From: an uncultured Aquimarina sp.
GTDB taxonomy: Bacteria; Bacteroidota; Bacteroidia; Flavobacteriales; Flavobacteriaceae
Length of the DNA stretch: 64,000 nucleotides
Assembly: GCA_947501475.1 (NCBI GenBank)
Contig: CANMWA010000014.1
Location: forward strand, 1-64,000
Direction of reading: 5' to 3'
In this document: one piece after another, positions 36,693 to 45,636 of the stretch
Layout: each line of letters begins with the position of its first letter
How positions within the stretch are numbered: position 1 is the first letter of the stretch
Made by a program: the position numbers and the translations under genes
The notes under the pieces: generated by a model
Database searches by the model: none
Told to the model about the DNA's origin: nothing
The model's input: only the letters and a program-made list of their open reading frames with translations

Positions 36693-36709
36693 TTATTTAA
36701 CGAATTGCT

Positions 36710-37195
36710 ATGAAAAATATACTGATTTTTTGTTTTCCTTTGATTATGTATAGTACTTCTTGTAAAGAAGATAATGGAACAAGTACAAATGAAACTCCAA
36801 ATATAGATGCTACAGCTTTGGCAGAAATTGTAAGTGTTGTTGTATCTGGAGAAGAGAGTAAGTATACATTTAATGTTGGGATAAAAAGCCCAGATAAGGG
36901 ATGTAATCAATATGCTGATTGGTGGGAAGTTATTTCTGAAGATGGAACATTGATATATCGAAGAATTTTGGCCCACAGTCATGTTGATGAACAACCGTTT
37001 GTGCGTTCAGGTGGTGGTGTTAATAGTACAAAAGATCAAATCGTATATGTGCGTGCTCATATGAATACCAGTGGTTATGGCACTAAAGTATTTAAAGGTA
37101 ATGTAGTTAATGGATTTCAAGAAAGTACTTTGGATAAAACATTTGCTACTACATTAGAAACAGTAGAGCCTTTGCCTAACGGATGTGCATTTTAA
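36710..37195 (+). CDS. lipoprotein of unknown function inside the biosynthetic cluster
   Basis: 161 residues. The lipobox is YSTSC (Cys about 18). The mature domain is one small beta-rich unit with GCNQYADWWEVISEDGTLIY, then AHSHVDEQPFVRSGGGV and an Cys near the end, a pattern of a conserved but unnamed family. It does not look like an enzyme of polyketide assembly. It sits 17 bp after the reductase and 12 bp before the dehydratase, so it is expressed with them; a role in product handling at the envelope is only a guess. Confidence 0.7.
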   Translation: MKNILIFCFPLIMYSTSCKEDNGTSTNETPNIDATALAEIVSVVVSGEESKYTFNVGIKSPDKGCNQYADWWEVISEDGTLIYRRILAHSHVDEQPFVRSGGGVNSTKDQIVYVRAHMNTSGYGTKVFKGNVVNGFQESTLDKTFATTLETVEPLPNGCAF

Positions 37196-37207
37196 AAACT
37201 TAATATT

Positions 37208-37645
37208 TTGGTTAGAGCAGATATTATAAAAGAATTACCCTATAGTCATCCATTTTTGTTTGTAGACGAAATCCTTGAGATAGATGATGATCATATTAAG
37301 GGATGTTATACGTTTAAAAATGATGAATATTTCTACCAAGGGCATTTTAAAGACAACCCAATTACCCCAGGAGTAATACTCACAGAATGTATGGCGCAAA
37401 TTGGTATGGCATGTTTTGGGATTTATCTTTTAAAAGATAAGTGGGATCAAAATGCTATAGCTGTAGCAATGAGTAGCAACGAAATGAATTTTTATAAACC
37501 AGTCTATCCAGGTGAAAAGGTTACTGTGATTTCACATAAAGTATATTTTAGATTTAATAAATTAAAATGCGATGTTAGCATGTCTAATACCAAAGGGCAG
37601 TTGGTGGCAAAGGGAGTGATCGCAGGGGTTGCTTTTAATAAATAA
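37208..37645 (+). CDS. 3-hydroxyacyl-ACP dehydratase (FabZ/FabA-like hotdog)
   Basis: 145 residues from a TTG at 37208. The hotdog fold has H46 (FYQGHF) and E60 (ILTECMAQ), the FabZ catalytic pair, and the central helix entry NPITPGVI. It would remove water from 3-hydroxyacyl-ACP during starter synthesis. It is next to a lipoprotein and an esterase in the cluster, all in one direction. Confidence 0.85.
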   Translation: MVRADIIKELPYSHPFLFVDEILEIDDDHIKGCYTFKNDEYFYQGHFKDNPITPGVILTECMAQIGMACFGIYLLKDKWDQNAIAVAMSSNEMNFYKPVYPGEKVTVISHKVYFRFNKLKCDVSMSNTKGQLVAKGVIAGVAFNK

Positions 37646-37657
37646 AACAAACAAAAG

Positions 37658-38560
37658 ATGAGCATAGGGTATTCGTTAGTAAAACTATTTCTTAAGGTAA
37701 AAGGGGAGAAAAAATCCTGGTCTCAGGATCCGATTGATTATTTAAAAAAGAGAAAACAAGATGTTCATTCTCCTGGGTCTAGAGTATCAGGTTGCGTATC
37801 CCAAAGCAAAGAAATAGGTAGCTCTATAGTTACTAGTTTAAAACCTAAAGGCGGCAGTACAAGTGGTTTTTTGTTGCTGTATTTTCACGGCGGAGCATTT
37901 GTATATGGACCAACAAAAGAAAACTGGGATTTTCTTGCAAAAATAGCAAAGCAAACCCATTCTGAAGCTTGGATGATAGATTATCCTAAAGCGCCAGAAC
38001 ATAAGATAAAAGAGGTGACTCAAAATGTATTCCTGACCTATCAGGAAGCAATAAAAGAGTATGACCCAGCTAAAGTTATTCTAATAGGAGATTCTGCAGG
38101 CGGAAATTTAATATTAACGCTTACTCAACGATTACTTAAAGAAAAAATAGCCCTCCCTAATCGATTAATACCAATATCTCCGCTAATAGATGCTTCGCTT
38201 ACCAACCCAAAAATTAAGGAAATGGATTTGTTAGATCTTGTATTGAGTGTTAAAGGAGTATCATCAGCCAAAAAGATGTTATTAGATGGTTTATCACTAA
38301 CAGATCCTTTGATTTCACCTATTTTTGGATCACTTAAAAACTTTCCTCCGATACACTTATTTAGCGCAGAACTCGATATTTTTACTCCTGATCAAGATTT
38401 ATTTGTTGAAAAGGCCAAACAAGAAGCGGTAGACATTGAAGTTATCTACGGAAAAAACATGCCACATGTATGGCCAATATTCCCAGTAATGTCTGAAGCA
38501 AAAGAAGGACAAATGAAAATAGTGTCTATTATTAATTTGGCAATACAAAATGAAAAATAG
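37658..38560 (+). CDS. HSL-type alpha/beta hydrolase (esterase)
   Basis: 300 residues. The oxyanion loop is HGGAF (78-81), the nucleophile is S146 (GDSAGG), and a late Asp (ELDIFTPD) and His (MPHVW) complete the triad. Hormone-sensitive-lipase-type esterases act on acyl esters or thioesters. Within the cluster it could release or edit the acyl starter or the product. Its end overlaps the ketosynthase gene by 11 bases. Confidence 0.82.
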   Translation: MSIGYSLVKLFLKVKGEKKSWSQDPIDYLKKRKQDVHSPGSRVSGCVSQSKEIGSSIVTSLKPKGGSTSGFLLLYFHGGAFVYGPTKENWDFLAKIAKQTHSEAWMIDYPKAPEHKIKEVTQNVFLTYQEAIKEYDPAKVILIGDSAGGNLILTLTQRLLKEKIALPNRLIPISPLIDASLTNPKIKEMDLLDLVLSVKGVSSAKKMLLDGLSLTDPLISPIFGSLKNFPPIHLFSAELDIFTPDQDLFVEKAKQEAVDIEVIYGKNMPHVWPIFPVMSEAKEGQMKIVSIINLAIQNEK

Positions 38561-39824
38561 ACGTGTTGTCATAACAGGTTTAGGCATTACCGCTCCAAAT
38601 GGAACGAACGTTTCAGAATTTACAAATGCAATAAAAAAAGGAGTAAGTGGTATACGAAATAGCAAAGAGTTGAAATCTTTTAATTTTTCATGTCAAATTG
38701 CTGGTTTTCCAATATATAATAAAGATTATTTAAATAATTACTTTAGCTCAATTCAGTTACGAGGATTGAATGCTTCTGGGATGGAGTATGGTGTCATTGC
38801 AGGTATAGATGCATGGAAAGATGCTGGCTTTTCTATCTCAACTGCTGAGATTCCTCTTTGGGATGTTGGGGTTGTTTTCGGAACAGGGATTCTGGGAGTA
38901 GATAAGTTTCGTGAAGCAATTTACAAAGTAGATGAAGGTAAAGTAAGACGATTAGGAAGTACAACGGTAACACAAACCATGGCGAGTGGTATCAGTGCCT
39001 TTTTAGGAGGTATGTTAGGGTGCGGAAATGTAGTTACTACAAATTCTTCTGCTTGCAGCACAGGTACCGAGGCGATTTTAATGGCGTATGATCGAATTTC
39101 TAGTGGAAAAGCAGAGATTATTCTTGCAGGTAGTACAAGTGATAGCGGTCCTTATGTGTGGGGTGGTTTTGACGCAATGCGCATTCTACCTTATAAATAT
39201 AATGACAATCCTATTGCTGCATCTAGACCTATGAGTGCCAGTGCAAGTGGTTTTGTTCCAGGCAGTGGAGCAGGGGCTTTGGTTATAGAGAGCCTGGAGA
39301 GTGCTCAAAAAAGAGGCGCATCTATTTATGCAGAGATATTAGGAGGACATGTAAATAGTGGAGGGCAGCGTAATGGAGGTAGCATGACAGCCCCAAATAG
39401 TGATGCTGTGCAACAATGCATAAAAAGAGCAATAGATAATGCAGGGATACATAAAGATGATATTGATGCAATTAATGGTCATTTGACAGCTACTGCTATG
39501 GATAGTGTCGAAATACATAATTGGTGTGAGGCATTAGGGCGAAAAGAAAGCGATTTTCCGTATATAAATTCTTTAAAAAGTTTAGTAGGACATTGCCTTG
39601 CAGCTTCTGGAAGTATAGAAAGTGTAGCAACAGTGTTACAGCTTAAAGAAAATTTTATTTTTGGTAATATTAATTGTGAAGACCTACATCCTGAGATAGA
39701 AGCCTTAGTTAATAGAGAAAAAATCCCAACAGAAACATTAGATGTTTCACCAAATATTATCGCAAAAGCTAGTTTCGGATTTGGAGATGTGAATGCTTGT
39801 GTTATCTTTAAGAAATATTCATAA
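38550..39824 (+). CDS. beta-ketoacyl-ACP synthase (KAS II type)
   Basis: 424 residues. The active-site Cys is C169 (NSSACSTGTEA), with H311 (NGHLTATAMD) and K343/H348 (SLKSLVGHCLAASG). The first His motif is HLTAT rather than the usual HGTGT, a variation seen in atypical ketosynthases. It would elongate the ACP-bound chain with malonyl units. It is followed immediately by the ACP gene. Confidence 0.86.
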   Translation: MKNRRVVITGLGITAPNGTNVSEFTNAIKKGVSGIRNSKELKSFNFSCQIAGFPIYNKDYLNNYFSSIQLRGLNASGMEYGVIAGIDAWKDAGFSISTAEIPLWDVGVVFGTGILGVDKFREAIYKVDEGKVRRLGSTTVTQTMASGISAFLGGMLGCGNVVTTNSSACSTGTEAILMAYDRISSGKAEIILAGSTSDSGPYVWGGFDAMRILPYKYNDNPIAASRPMSASASGFVPGSGAGALVIESLESAQKRGASIYAEILGGHVNSGGQRNGGSMTAPNSDAVQQCIKRAIDNAGIHKDDIDAINGHLTATAMDSVEIHNWCEALGRKESDFPYINSLKSLVGHCLAASGSIESVATVLQLKENFIFGNINCEDLHPEIEALVNREKIPTETLDVSPNIIAKASFGFGDVNACVIFKKYS

Positions 39825-39837
39825 CCAAGAATTATTC

Positions 39838-40092
39838 ATGACAAAAGAAGAATTGCTACCTAAATTAAAAGCTATCATAGAGCCCTACGTTCAAAATCAA
39901 GATGGGTTAAAAAAATTAAACGAGAATACAGATTTTATAAAAGACTTAGAAATCAACTCTGCAAATCTAGTGGATGTGATATTAGATGTCGAGGATGAGT
40001 TTGGTATAGAGATTGACAACGAAGCGATGGAGAAAATGCTTACCGTAAAAGCTTCTATAGAGATAATTAAAGCAAAACTATCTGAAAAATGA
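39838..40092 (+). CDS. acyl carrier protein
   Basis: 84 residues from ATG 39838 (14 bp after the ketosynthase stop; a longer frame upstream would overlap that gene). The phosphopantetheine site is S41 in DLEINSANLVDV, where Asp-Ser-Leu is replaced by Asn-Ser-Ala. The acidic helices are typical. It would carry the acyl starter made by the ketosynthase, dehydratase and reductase. The stop overlaps the ATG of the transferase gene (ATGA). Confidence 0.88.
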   Translation: MTKEELLPKLKAIIEPYVQNQDGLKKLNENTDFIKDLEINSANLVDVILDVEDEFGIEIDNEAMEKMLTVKASIEIIKAKLSEK

Positions 40093-40634
40093 TCGGTAAT
40101 GATATTGTTGATCTTCAGCTCGCAAACAAGCAAAGCAATTGGCAGAGGAGCGGATGGTTGCAAAAAATATTTACCGTTACAGAACAAAAATCTATTCTTT
40201 TTTCAGAAAACCCATCTCAACTTGTCTGGAGATTTTGGAGCATGAAAGAAGCTGCATACAAAGCTCATCAATCGTATATTAAACATTATCCTAAATATGC
40301 TCCTTGGGATTATGAATGCCAACCAGGAGGGGAGGTTATTGTGAATAATCACTTATATGATACGCAAACAGAAGTAACAAAGGAGTATGTTTACAGTATT
40401 GCTCAGCGGATTAATACTACTAATTACTGCTCTACGATATTTAAAAAAGAATTAGATTTAAAATTACAGCTAAAACAGATATTAGCACAAAAACTAAAGG
40501 TTGATATATCTTCAGTTTCGATAAAAAAAGATACCTATCAAATTCCGAGGCTGTATATTAACAACAAAAAAGAAGATATACCAATTTCTTTAACGCATCA
40601 CGGTAAATATTCGGCCTTTGCCGTTACCTTATAG
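40089..40634 (+). CDS. 4'-phosphopantetheinyl transferase
   Basis: 181 residues. The N-terminal MIGNDIVDL holds the first metal Asp and WSMKEAAYKA the catalytic Glu-Lys motif of the AcpS/Sfp superfamily. It should load phosphopantetheine from CoA onto the cluster's ACP, which lies directly before it with a 4-base overlap. It is the last gene of the cluster, convergent with a YceI gene. Confidence 0.85.
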   Translation: MIGNDIVDLQLANKQSNWQRSGWLQKIFTVTEQKSILFSENPSQLVWRFWSMKEAAYKAHQSYIKHYPKYAPWDYECQPGGEVIVNNHLYDTQTEVTKEYVYSIAQRINTTNYCSTIFKKELDLKLQLKQILAQKLKVDISSVSIKKDTYQIPRLYINNKKEDIPISLTHHGKYSAFAVTL

Positions 40635-40650
40635 TGCCTTGTTTTCTTTT

Positions 40651-41241
40651 TTAATTAAGTATCGGGAAATGAAACTTTATATTTAGTTTATTTTTTTCAC
40701 GTTCATCATGGATATTTACTCCATAATCACTAGTGTAGATTGTGGTTTTACCAACAAATTGCTTGTTGTTAAGTACGAAAGTGATAATAACCTCTTTTTG
40801 CTGACCTTTGATTGTTAAATCACCAATTACTTTAAAAGTATTGGCTTCAAAAGAAGCTACTTGTTTGCTCGTAAAAGAGATTTTAGGGTACTTCTTTTTA
40901 TAAAAAAACTTTTCCCACATAAGATGTCCATCTCTTAAAAAATTATCAGTATCTATTGTTTTTACCTCGGCAGTACCTTTTAAAAAAGCATTTTCGGGAT
41001 CGTTTGGGTTAAAATCAATTCTAAAATCTAATCCTCCTATAGTGCCAGGGGTGTCTTCTTCGACAAAATCAAATGATATTTTAGAATTCTTTTTATCAAA
41101 TTCAAGGTTTTTATAATCATTGATTAGTGTGTAATCACTGGTAGGGTTGTTATTTTGTTGAACAATACCTTCAGGAAATAAATTCTGTGAAAATACTTGT
41201 GTAACAAATATTATGACTAAAGTGTTTATTACGAGTTTCAT
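40651..41241 (-). CDS. YceI family periplasmic lipid-binding-like protein
   Basis: 196 residues from ATG 41241; upstream ATG 41277 gives a less clean signal. Signal peptide cleaves about FSQ. The YceI barrel is marked by ISFDFVEEDTPGTIGGLDF-like entry (here split by substitutions), AFLKGTAEVKTIDTDNFLRD, WEKFFYKKKYPKISFTSKQV and VIGDLTIKGQQKEVII. YceI proteins bind isoprenoid-type lipids in the periplasm. It faces the PPTase gene tail to tail and is not part of that operon. Confidence 0.85.
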   Translation of the reverse strand: MKLVINTLVIIFVTQVFSQNLFPEGIVQQNNNPTSDYTLINDYKNLEFDKKNSKISFDFVEEDTPGTIGGLDFRIDFNPNDPENAFLKGTAEVKTIDTDNFLRDGHLMWEKFFYKKKYPKISFTSKQVASFEANTFKVIGDLTIKGQQKEVIITFVLNNKQFVGKTTIYTSDYGVNIHDEREKNKLNIKFHFPILN

Positions 41242-41561
41242 AAGGGTTATAATTGATTTAAAGGTAGAAATAATCAAGAATCATTCCAAGGTTTGTTGTT
41301 ATTTTATAAGTGATTAAGGGGGTTTACTGGTCAAAAATGGGGTATTTAACGGGTTAAAATATTTATAAACTTAGATACTTTTGGGGCTACAAATTATTTT
41401 TTTATGCATAATGATGGATAATAATTTTGTAAGATTTTGGATTACATAGATCATAAAATAAATATAAAAGTGATAATAAGTAGTAGTTTAAAATTAAAAA
41501 AAGTAATAAATTAGAGAGTAAATAGATCGTCAGCTGTGTAATTAACCAAAAAAGTTTAATT

Positions 41562-41729
41562 ATGAGTAAAAAAGAAAAACCTTCAAGAAAGAGACGCTTT
41601 GCGGACTTCCAGAACAAATATCGACGATCTTCTAACTTTGGTTATGGATCTAAAAGAGATCGATTTGCTATTGCCGGTAATGGAGAATTATTTGCTCCGC
41701 AGAACCTTAATAAAGTAGAAGAAGATTGA
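41562..41729 (+). CDS. small basic protein
   Basis: 55 residues in an otherwise empty gap. The first 35 are very basic (KKEKPSRKRRFADFQNKYRR), the remainder Gly/Asn rich with an acidic end (NKVEED). I do not recognise it. The composition and a clear upstream space make it a credible small gene, perhaps nucleic-acid-associated. Confidence 0.5.
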   Translation: MSKKEKPSRKRRFADFQNKYRRSSNFGYGSKRDRFAIAGNGELFAPQNLNKVEED

Positions 41730-41793
41730 GATTAGTTGATACGCTTATTTTATGTAGTGAATAATTCACTGCCTATCGTTGTGCGCATATTTG

Positions 41794-42996
41794 TTAGCGA
41801 ATTTCTTTACCACCAATTTTTAAATACACAAGAATACCAATTGAAAGTAACGCACAAACTAAAAAACCTATAAATAGAGGCAAAGTGGTTTCTGTAACAA
41901 ATCTTCCGATATAAGTACTGATAGGCACCGCCATAATAGTAGATATAAATCCTGTAATTGCCGCTCCAATACCAGCAATATGACCAATGGGTTGCATGGC
42001 CATCGCTCTTAAGTTTCCAAAAAGAAATCCTATAGCAAAAAATTGCATTCCAAAAAAGAGTAATAACACACCAACACTTGGATTGGGTGTATTATAAAAC
42101 AAAATAATATATAGTAAAGAAATACCAAAGAAGGCGAGTAGAGAAGTAGTGATTAGCTTTTCCATACCGTATTTTAATACCAAGGTTCCGTTTAAAAAAG
42201 TAGCTGTACCAATAGAGATTGCTAATAATGCAAAAATATAAGGGAATTCATCTTTGAATTGGTATTGTTCCTCAAAAATCTGCTGCGAAGTACTAAGATA
42301 TACCAAAAAAGAACCTACTATAAAACCAGAAATTAAAGTATATCCTATTGTTGTTTTGTGTTTTATCAATTCTTTTATGCCGTCAATAAAAATGTTGGGT
42401 GTAAATTGTATACGTTTTGATATCACAAGGGTTTCTCTTTGTCTTTTCCAAAACCAAAACGAAACTAACACACTAAATAATAATTGTATATAAAATATTG
42501 TCTGCCAATTATAATGATCAAGAATAAATTTACCCAATGCAGGTGCAATAATTGGAACCAAAATAAAAACTACCGAAATAAACGACATGATACGCGCCAT
42601 ATAGTTTCCGCTATACAGATCTCGTATCATCGCAATGGCAATAGTTCTTGGGGCTGAAAGTCCAATACCTTGTAAAATTCTGCCAATAACCATCATTTCT
42701 AAGCTTTTAGAAAATACACAGATAATACTGGCGATAACAAATATTGCAAAACCAACATAAACCACAGGTTTTCTTCCTGTACTGTCTGATACGGGTCCAA
42801 AAATCAAAGGGCCAATACCTAGTCCTAAAAAGATCATCGTAATTAACAGTTGATTATCTGTTGATTGTTTAGAACCAATGGTAATTCCTATGATATCCAA
42901 TGCTGGTAAAAGAGCATCTATTGCTAAAGCGACAATTGACATTAAAGACGCCATTAATGTCACAAATTCAAACTGAGCAAGTTTCTTTTTAAGCAT
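41794..42996 (-). CDS. MFS drug resistance transporter, Bcr/CflA type
   Basis: 400 residues with 12 membrane helices. Markers: FVTLMASLMSIVALAIDALL, a DSTGRKPVVYVG loop (motif A) and GRILQGIGLSAPRTIAIAMI. Bcr/CflA exporters expel antibiotics such as bicyclomycin or sulfonamides by proton antiport. The specific drug is not predictable. It is a single gene with a 378-bp empty stretch upstream. Confidence 0.85.
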   Translation of the reverse strand: MLKKKLAQFEFVTLMASLMSIVALAIDALLPALDIIGITIGSKQSTDNQLLITMIFLGLGIGPLIFGPVSDSTGRKPVVYVGFAIFVIASIICVFSKSLEMMVIGRILQGIGLSAPRTIAIAMIRDLYSGNYMARIMSFISVVFILVPIIAPALGKFILDHYNWQTIFYIQLLFSVLVSFWFWKRQRETLVISKRIQFTPNIFIDGIKELIKHKTTIGYTLISGFIVGSFLVYLSTSQQIFEEQYQFKDEFPYIFALLAISIGTATFLNGTLVLKYGMEKLITTSLLAFFGISLLYIILFYNTPNPSVGVLLLFFGMQFFAIGFLFGNLRAMAMQPIGHIAGIGAAITGFISTIMAVPISTYIGRFVTETTLPLFIGFLVCALLSIGILVYLKIGGKEIR

Positions 42997-43374
42997 CCGG
43001 CAAAAGTACGTTATTTGTGCTATAAAAAATTATACCAAATAGTATATTAATCATAATTTGTAACGCTGCGTTATTTACAAAAATCCTTAAGGTAACTAAT
43101 AAAGAAAATTACATGTTTTTTAACTCATAAAGCTAAGAGTTTTGATTTTATTAATGGTTAATAAAAACTTTAGATTAATTATTTTAACTATTTTGTTTTT
43201 AGGTTTTTATGCAAAAAAATTGTGCATAAAAATAGAGCTGAAACTTTTGTAAATCCAAATATGTTTTCTATAATGAGTAAAGTTAAATTTTAAACCAAAA
43301 AACTATTATTTTGTACATTGTGGCTTGAAATTTGAGGTATACTATATTGTTTCACAGGATAATATTATTTAAAA
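42997..43374. other. 378-bp non-coding interval
   Basis: AT-rich and without a credible gene; it holds the divergent upstream regions of the drug exporter and the DUF4251 gene. I see no strong repeat or hairpin. Confidence 0.5.
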
Positions 43375-43944
43375 ATGAGGGCAATAATTCTAATACTCGG
43401 TTGTATCATGATTAGCTGTAGTAGTGCTAAAAATACAGCAACTACTACTACACAAAGTAAAGCACTAGAGCGTATGATTGCTCTAAAATCTTTTCAAATA
43501 GAATCAAATTGGGCACATCCATTAGTTACCAGCAGTATAAATAGCATTTCTTATAGTGGATTACTTCCTCAAGGAAGTAACGTGAGTACTATTAATTTAA
43601 TTGGAAACACTAACTATTTCAAGATGCTAGGCGATAGTATTTCTATGTATTTACCTTATTATGGAGAACAAAGAATGGGAGGTACATATAATGCTACTGA
43701 TGTCGCTATACAATATAATGGAGTACCTAAACACATTGAAATCATCAAAAATGATAAAAAACAAGTTTACGAAATAAACTTTTTAGCAAAAAGCAATAGA
43801 GAATCCTATAGAGTGTTTATTACCTTATCCCCAGGTTTAACAAGTGATATCTCAATAAATAGTAGCCATCGAACCACAATAAGTTACAGAGGAGTAGTTT
43901 CAAAATTATCTGAAGAAAATAATAAACCCTTAACTGTACAGTAG
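43375..43944 (+). CDS. DUF4251 family lipoprotein
   Basis: 189 residues. Lipobox MISC (Cys about 15). The body matches DUF4251 as I recall it: ALERMIALKSFQIESNWAHP, INLIGNTNYFKMLGDSISMY, LPYYGEQRMGG and the late YRVFITLSPG. These Bacteroidota lipoproteins have no known role. A 23-codon open frame starts immediately after the stop. Confidence 0.8.
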   Translation: MRAIILILGCIMISCSSAKNTATTTTQSKALERMIALKSFQIESNWAHPLVTSSINSISYSGLLPQGSNVSTINLIGNTNYFKMLGDSISMYLPYYGEQRMGGTYNATDVAIQYNGVPKHIEIIKNDKKQVYEINFLAKSNRESYRVFITLSPGLTSDISINSSHRTTISYRGVVSKLSEENNKPLTVQ

Positions 43945-44016
43945 ATGAGATTACTTTTTGCAACTGTCATTATACTGCTTAGTTGTATATCCTGCAAGGA
44001 TAATAACTGTTGGTAA
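43945..44016 (+). CDS. possible 23-residue lipopeptide
   Basis: An ATG directly after the DUF4251 stop begins 23 codons reading MRLLFATVIILLSCISCKDN then NCW. It has a hydrophobic core and a lipobox-like LSCISC with Cys at 14 and 17. It is either a very small secreted lipopeptide or the remaining start of a lost lipoprotein gene. I rate both possible. Confidence 0.3.
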   Translation: MRLLFATVIILLSCISCKDNNCW

Positions 44017-44091
44017 GCAAGGTGTATTTCTTACGAAAGATATCAAATCATTTAAATAGGTCAATACATATGACAATTGTCGTATTGATTA

Positions 44092-44811
44092 TTATAGGTG
44101 TTTTTTAACTGAATCTTGTAGTATTGTAGGATCTTGATCCACCAAAAATCTCATAAATAGATAGAGTCCCAAAATATGTGTTGAGACTATAAATAGCGTA
44201 CCAAGATTATAGAATAAAAACAACTCGTTAATAACGGTAAAACCTACCACAAATTGACATAAAAATACCGATATAAGTAGTTTAACACCATGTCTATAGG
44301 CGTCTGAAATATATACATAATAAGAAATTCCAGAATATAGAAGTAATACCAAAATAGTGGGTACGATATAAGGGATCGTATTGGGCAGTAATTCTAATAT
44401 TAAGTCTGAAATTGAAAAAATAAGATACCCCAGTAAACCAATGCCAATGAGCAATGGTAGTATCGATGTTCTTTTCCAATGAAATTTAATAGTTGCGCAG
44501 TATTCTTTTAATGCTAAAGAAGAGAATAAGGTATACGAAATGATACAAATACATATGTATGAGAAGTACGCTATAAAATTTACATGAATCAAATAATCTG
44601 ATACCATCAAAGACATAACACTAATCATAAAATAGAAATTCATTTTTATATGCTTTCTATTTAAAACTTCATGCAAATACGTGAGCAATAGAAATAACAA
44701 AGTAATGGGCAGTATGATCCTTAAATAGTGTTTGTCTAAAAAAAGTGAAGTTATAATAACGGCTAAACAGCTTATATAGAAAAGATACTTTACAGGATAG
44801 AATTGTTTCAA
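44092..44811 (-). CDS. polytopic membrane protein, YhhN-like
   Basis: 239 residues with about eight membrane helices. The shape and the FHWKRTSILPLLIGIGLLGY region are reminiscent of YhhN/TMEM86 lysoplasmalogenase-like proteins, but I do not see a firm signature. It could be an enzyme of lipid turnover or an unnamed membrane protein. It lies alone, with a conserved hairpin element upstream. Confidence 0.55.
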   Translation of the reverse strand: MKQFYPVKYLFYISCLAVIITSLFLDKHYLRIILPITLLFLLLTYLHEVLNRKHIKMNFYFMISVMSLMVSDYLIHVNFIAYFSYICICIISYTLFSSLALKEYCATIKFHWKRTSILPLLIGIGLLGYLIFSISDLILELLPNTIPYIVPTILVLLLYSGISYYVYISDAYRHGVKLLISVFLCQFVVGFTVINELFLFYNLGTLFIVSTHILGLYLFMRFLVDQDPTILQDSVKKHL

Positions 44812-44857
44812 TACAAAATTTTATTAAAAATCTTAATATAGTAAAATTAAATGATTC

Positions 44858-44917
44858 TCCTTATTGCTGAGGATATAAAACACCTAATGGTGTCGTTATA
44901 TCTGTAATTATGTAAGG
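44858..44917. repeat. hairpin repeat element, copy 1
   Basis: GATATAAAACACC (44872-44884), loop TAAT, GGTGTCGTTATATC (44889-44902) form a stem of 7 and 5 bp. A second copy with the same shape is at 59397-59452; two stem pairs differ between copies and both stay paired. It lies between the YhhN-like gene and the response-regulator gene. Confidence 0.55.
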
Positions 44918-44933
44918 TTAGACCAAAGCTATT

Positions 44934-45632
44934 TTAAAGCCATTTGGCCTTTATATCTTTGTATTTGGTTCTTCCGATAGGAATATGTTCTCCATTTTTA
45001 AGCTCGGCCATATATTTACTTCCAGATGCTACACTAATTTTCGTTATCTCAGACATCTTTACTAAGTATGATTTGTGGATACGTTCAAAAGAAGATGATA
45101 ACAGCTGTTCTAGCTTTTCGAGTGATTTATCATGCAACTCTTTTTTTCCATTCGCCAGAAAGAGTTCAGTATAGGCACCAGCTCCTTTTATATAAAGTAC
45201 ATCTTCAATAGGTATTAGCTGTATCCTACCTCTTTTCTTAATCGCTAAAAGTTTAATCTTGTTGTTTTCTGCTTTTTCTTTTGTAATGGTCCTATTTAAG
45301 GCTTGTTCCAACCGATCTCTATTAAAAGGTTTAGGTACAAAATCTAAAACCCCATATTCAAAAGCAGTAATTGCCTGATCTTTGTATGCAGAAATTACTA
45401 TGGTATGAAACGATTCAGAAACCGCTGTTCTCAGTAGGTTAAAACCATTATCACCGTTAAGATTTAAATCCAGAAGAACGAGATCCAATGAGCTATTTTC
45501 TATAAACTTCAATGCCTCAGGGAGTGTATTAATGTGCTTTAGCGATTGTAAGGCATCGCCAAAAATATCACGAGTCATTCGTTCGATTCTTTTGGCGATT
45601 CTTGATTCATCTTCAACAATTAAAATGTTCAT
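44934..45632 (-). CDS. LytTR-family response regulator
   Basis: 232 residues. The receiver has D55 as phosphoacceptor (VLLDLNLNG) and K101 (PKPF). The C-terminal LytTR DNA-binding domain (about 130-230) has RIHKSYLVKMSEI and GEHIPIGRTKYKDI. It is the partner of the histidine kinase 4 bp upstream. Together they likely control nearby secreted hydrolases. Confidence 0.9.
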   Translation of the reverse strand: MNILIVEDESRIAKRIERMTRDIFGDALQSLKHINTLPEALKFIENSSLDLVLLDLNLNGDNGFNLLRTAVSESFHTIVISAYKDQAITAFEYGVLDFVPKPFNRDRLEQALNRTITKEKAENNKIKLLAIKKRGRIQLIPIEDVLYIKGAGAYTELFLANGKKELHDKSLEKLEQLLSSSFERIHKSYLVKMSEITKISVASGSKYMAELKNGEHIPIGRTKYKDIKAKWL

Positions 45633-45636
45633 CTTC

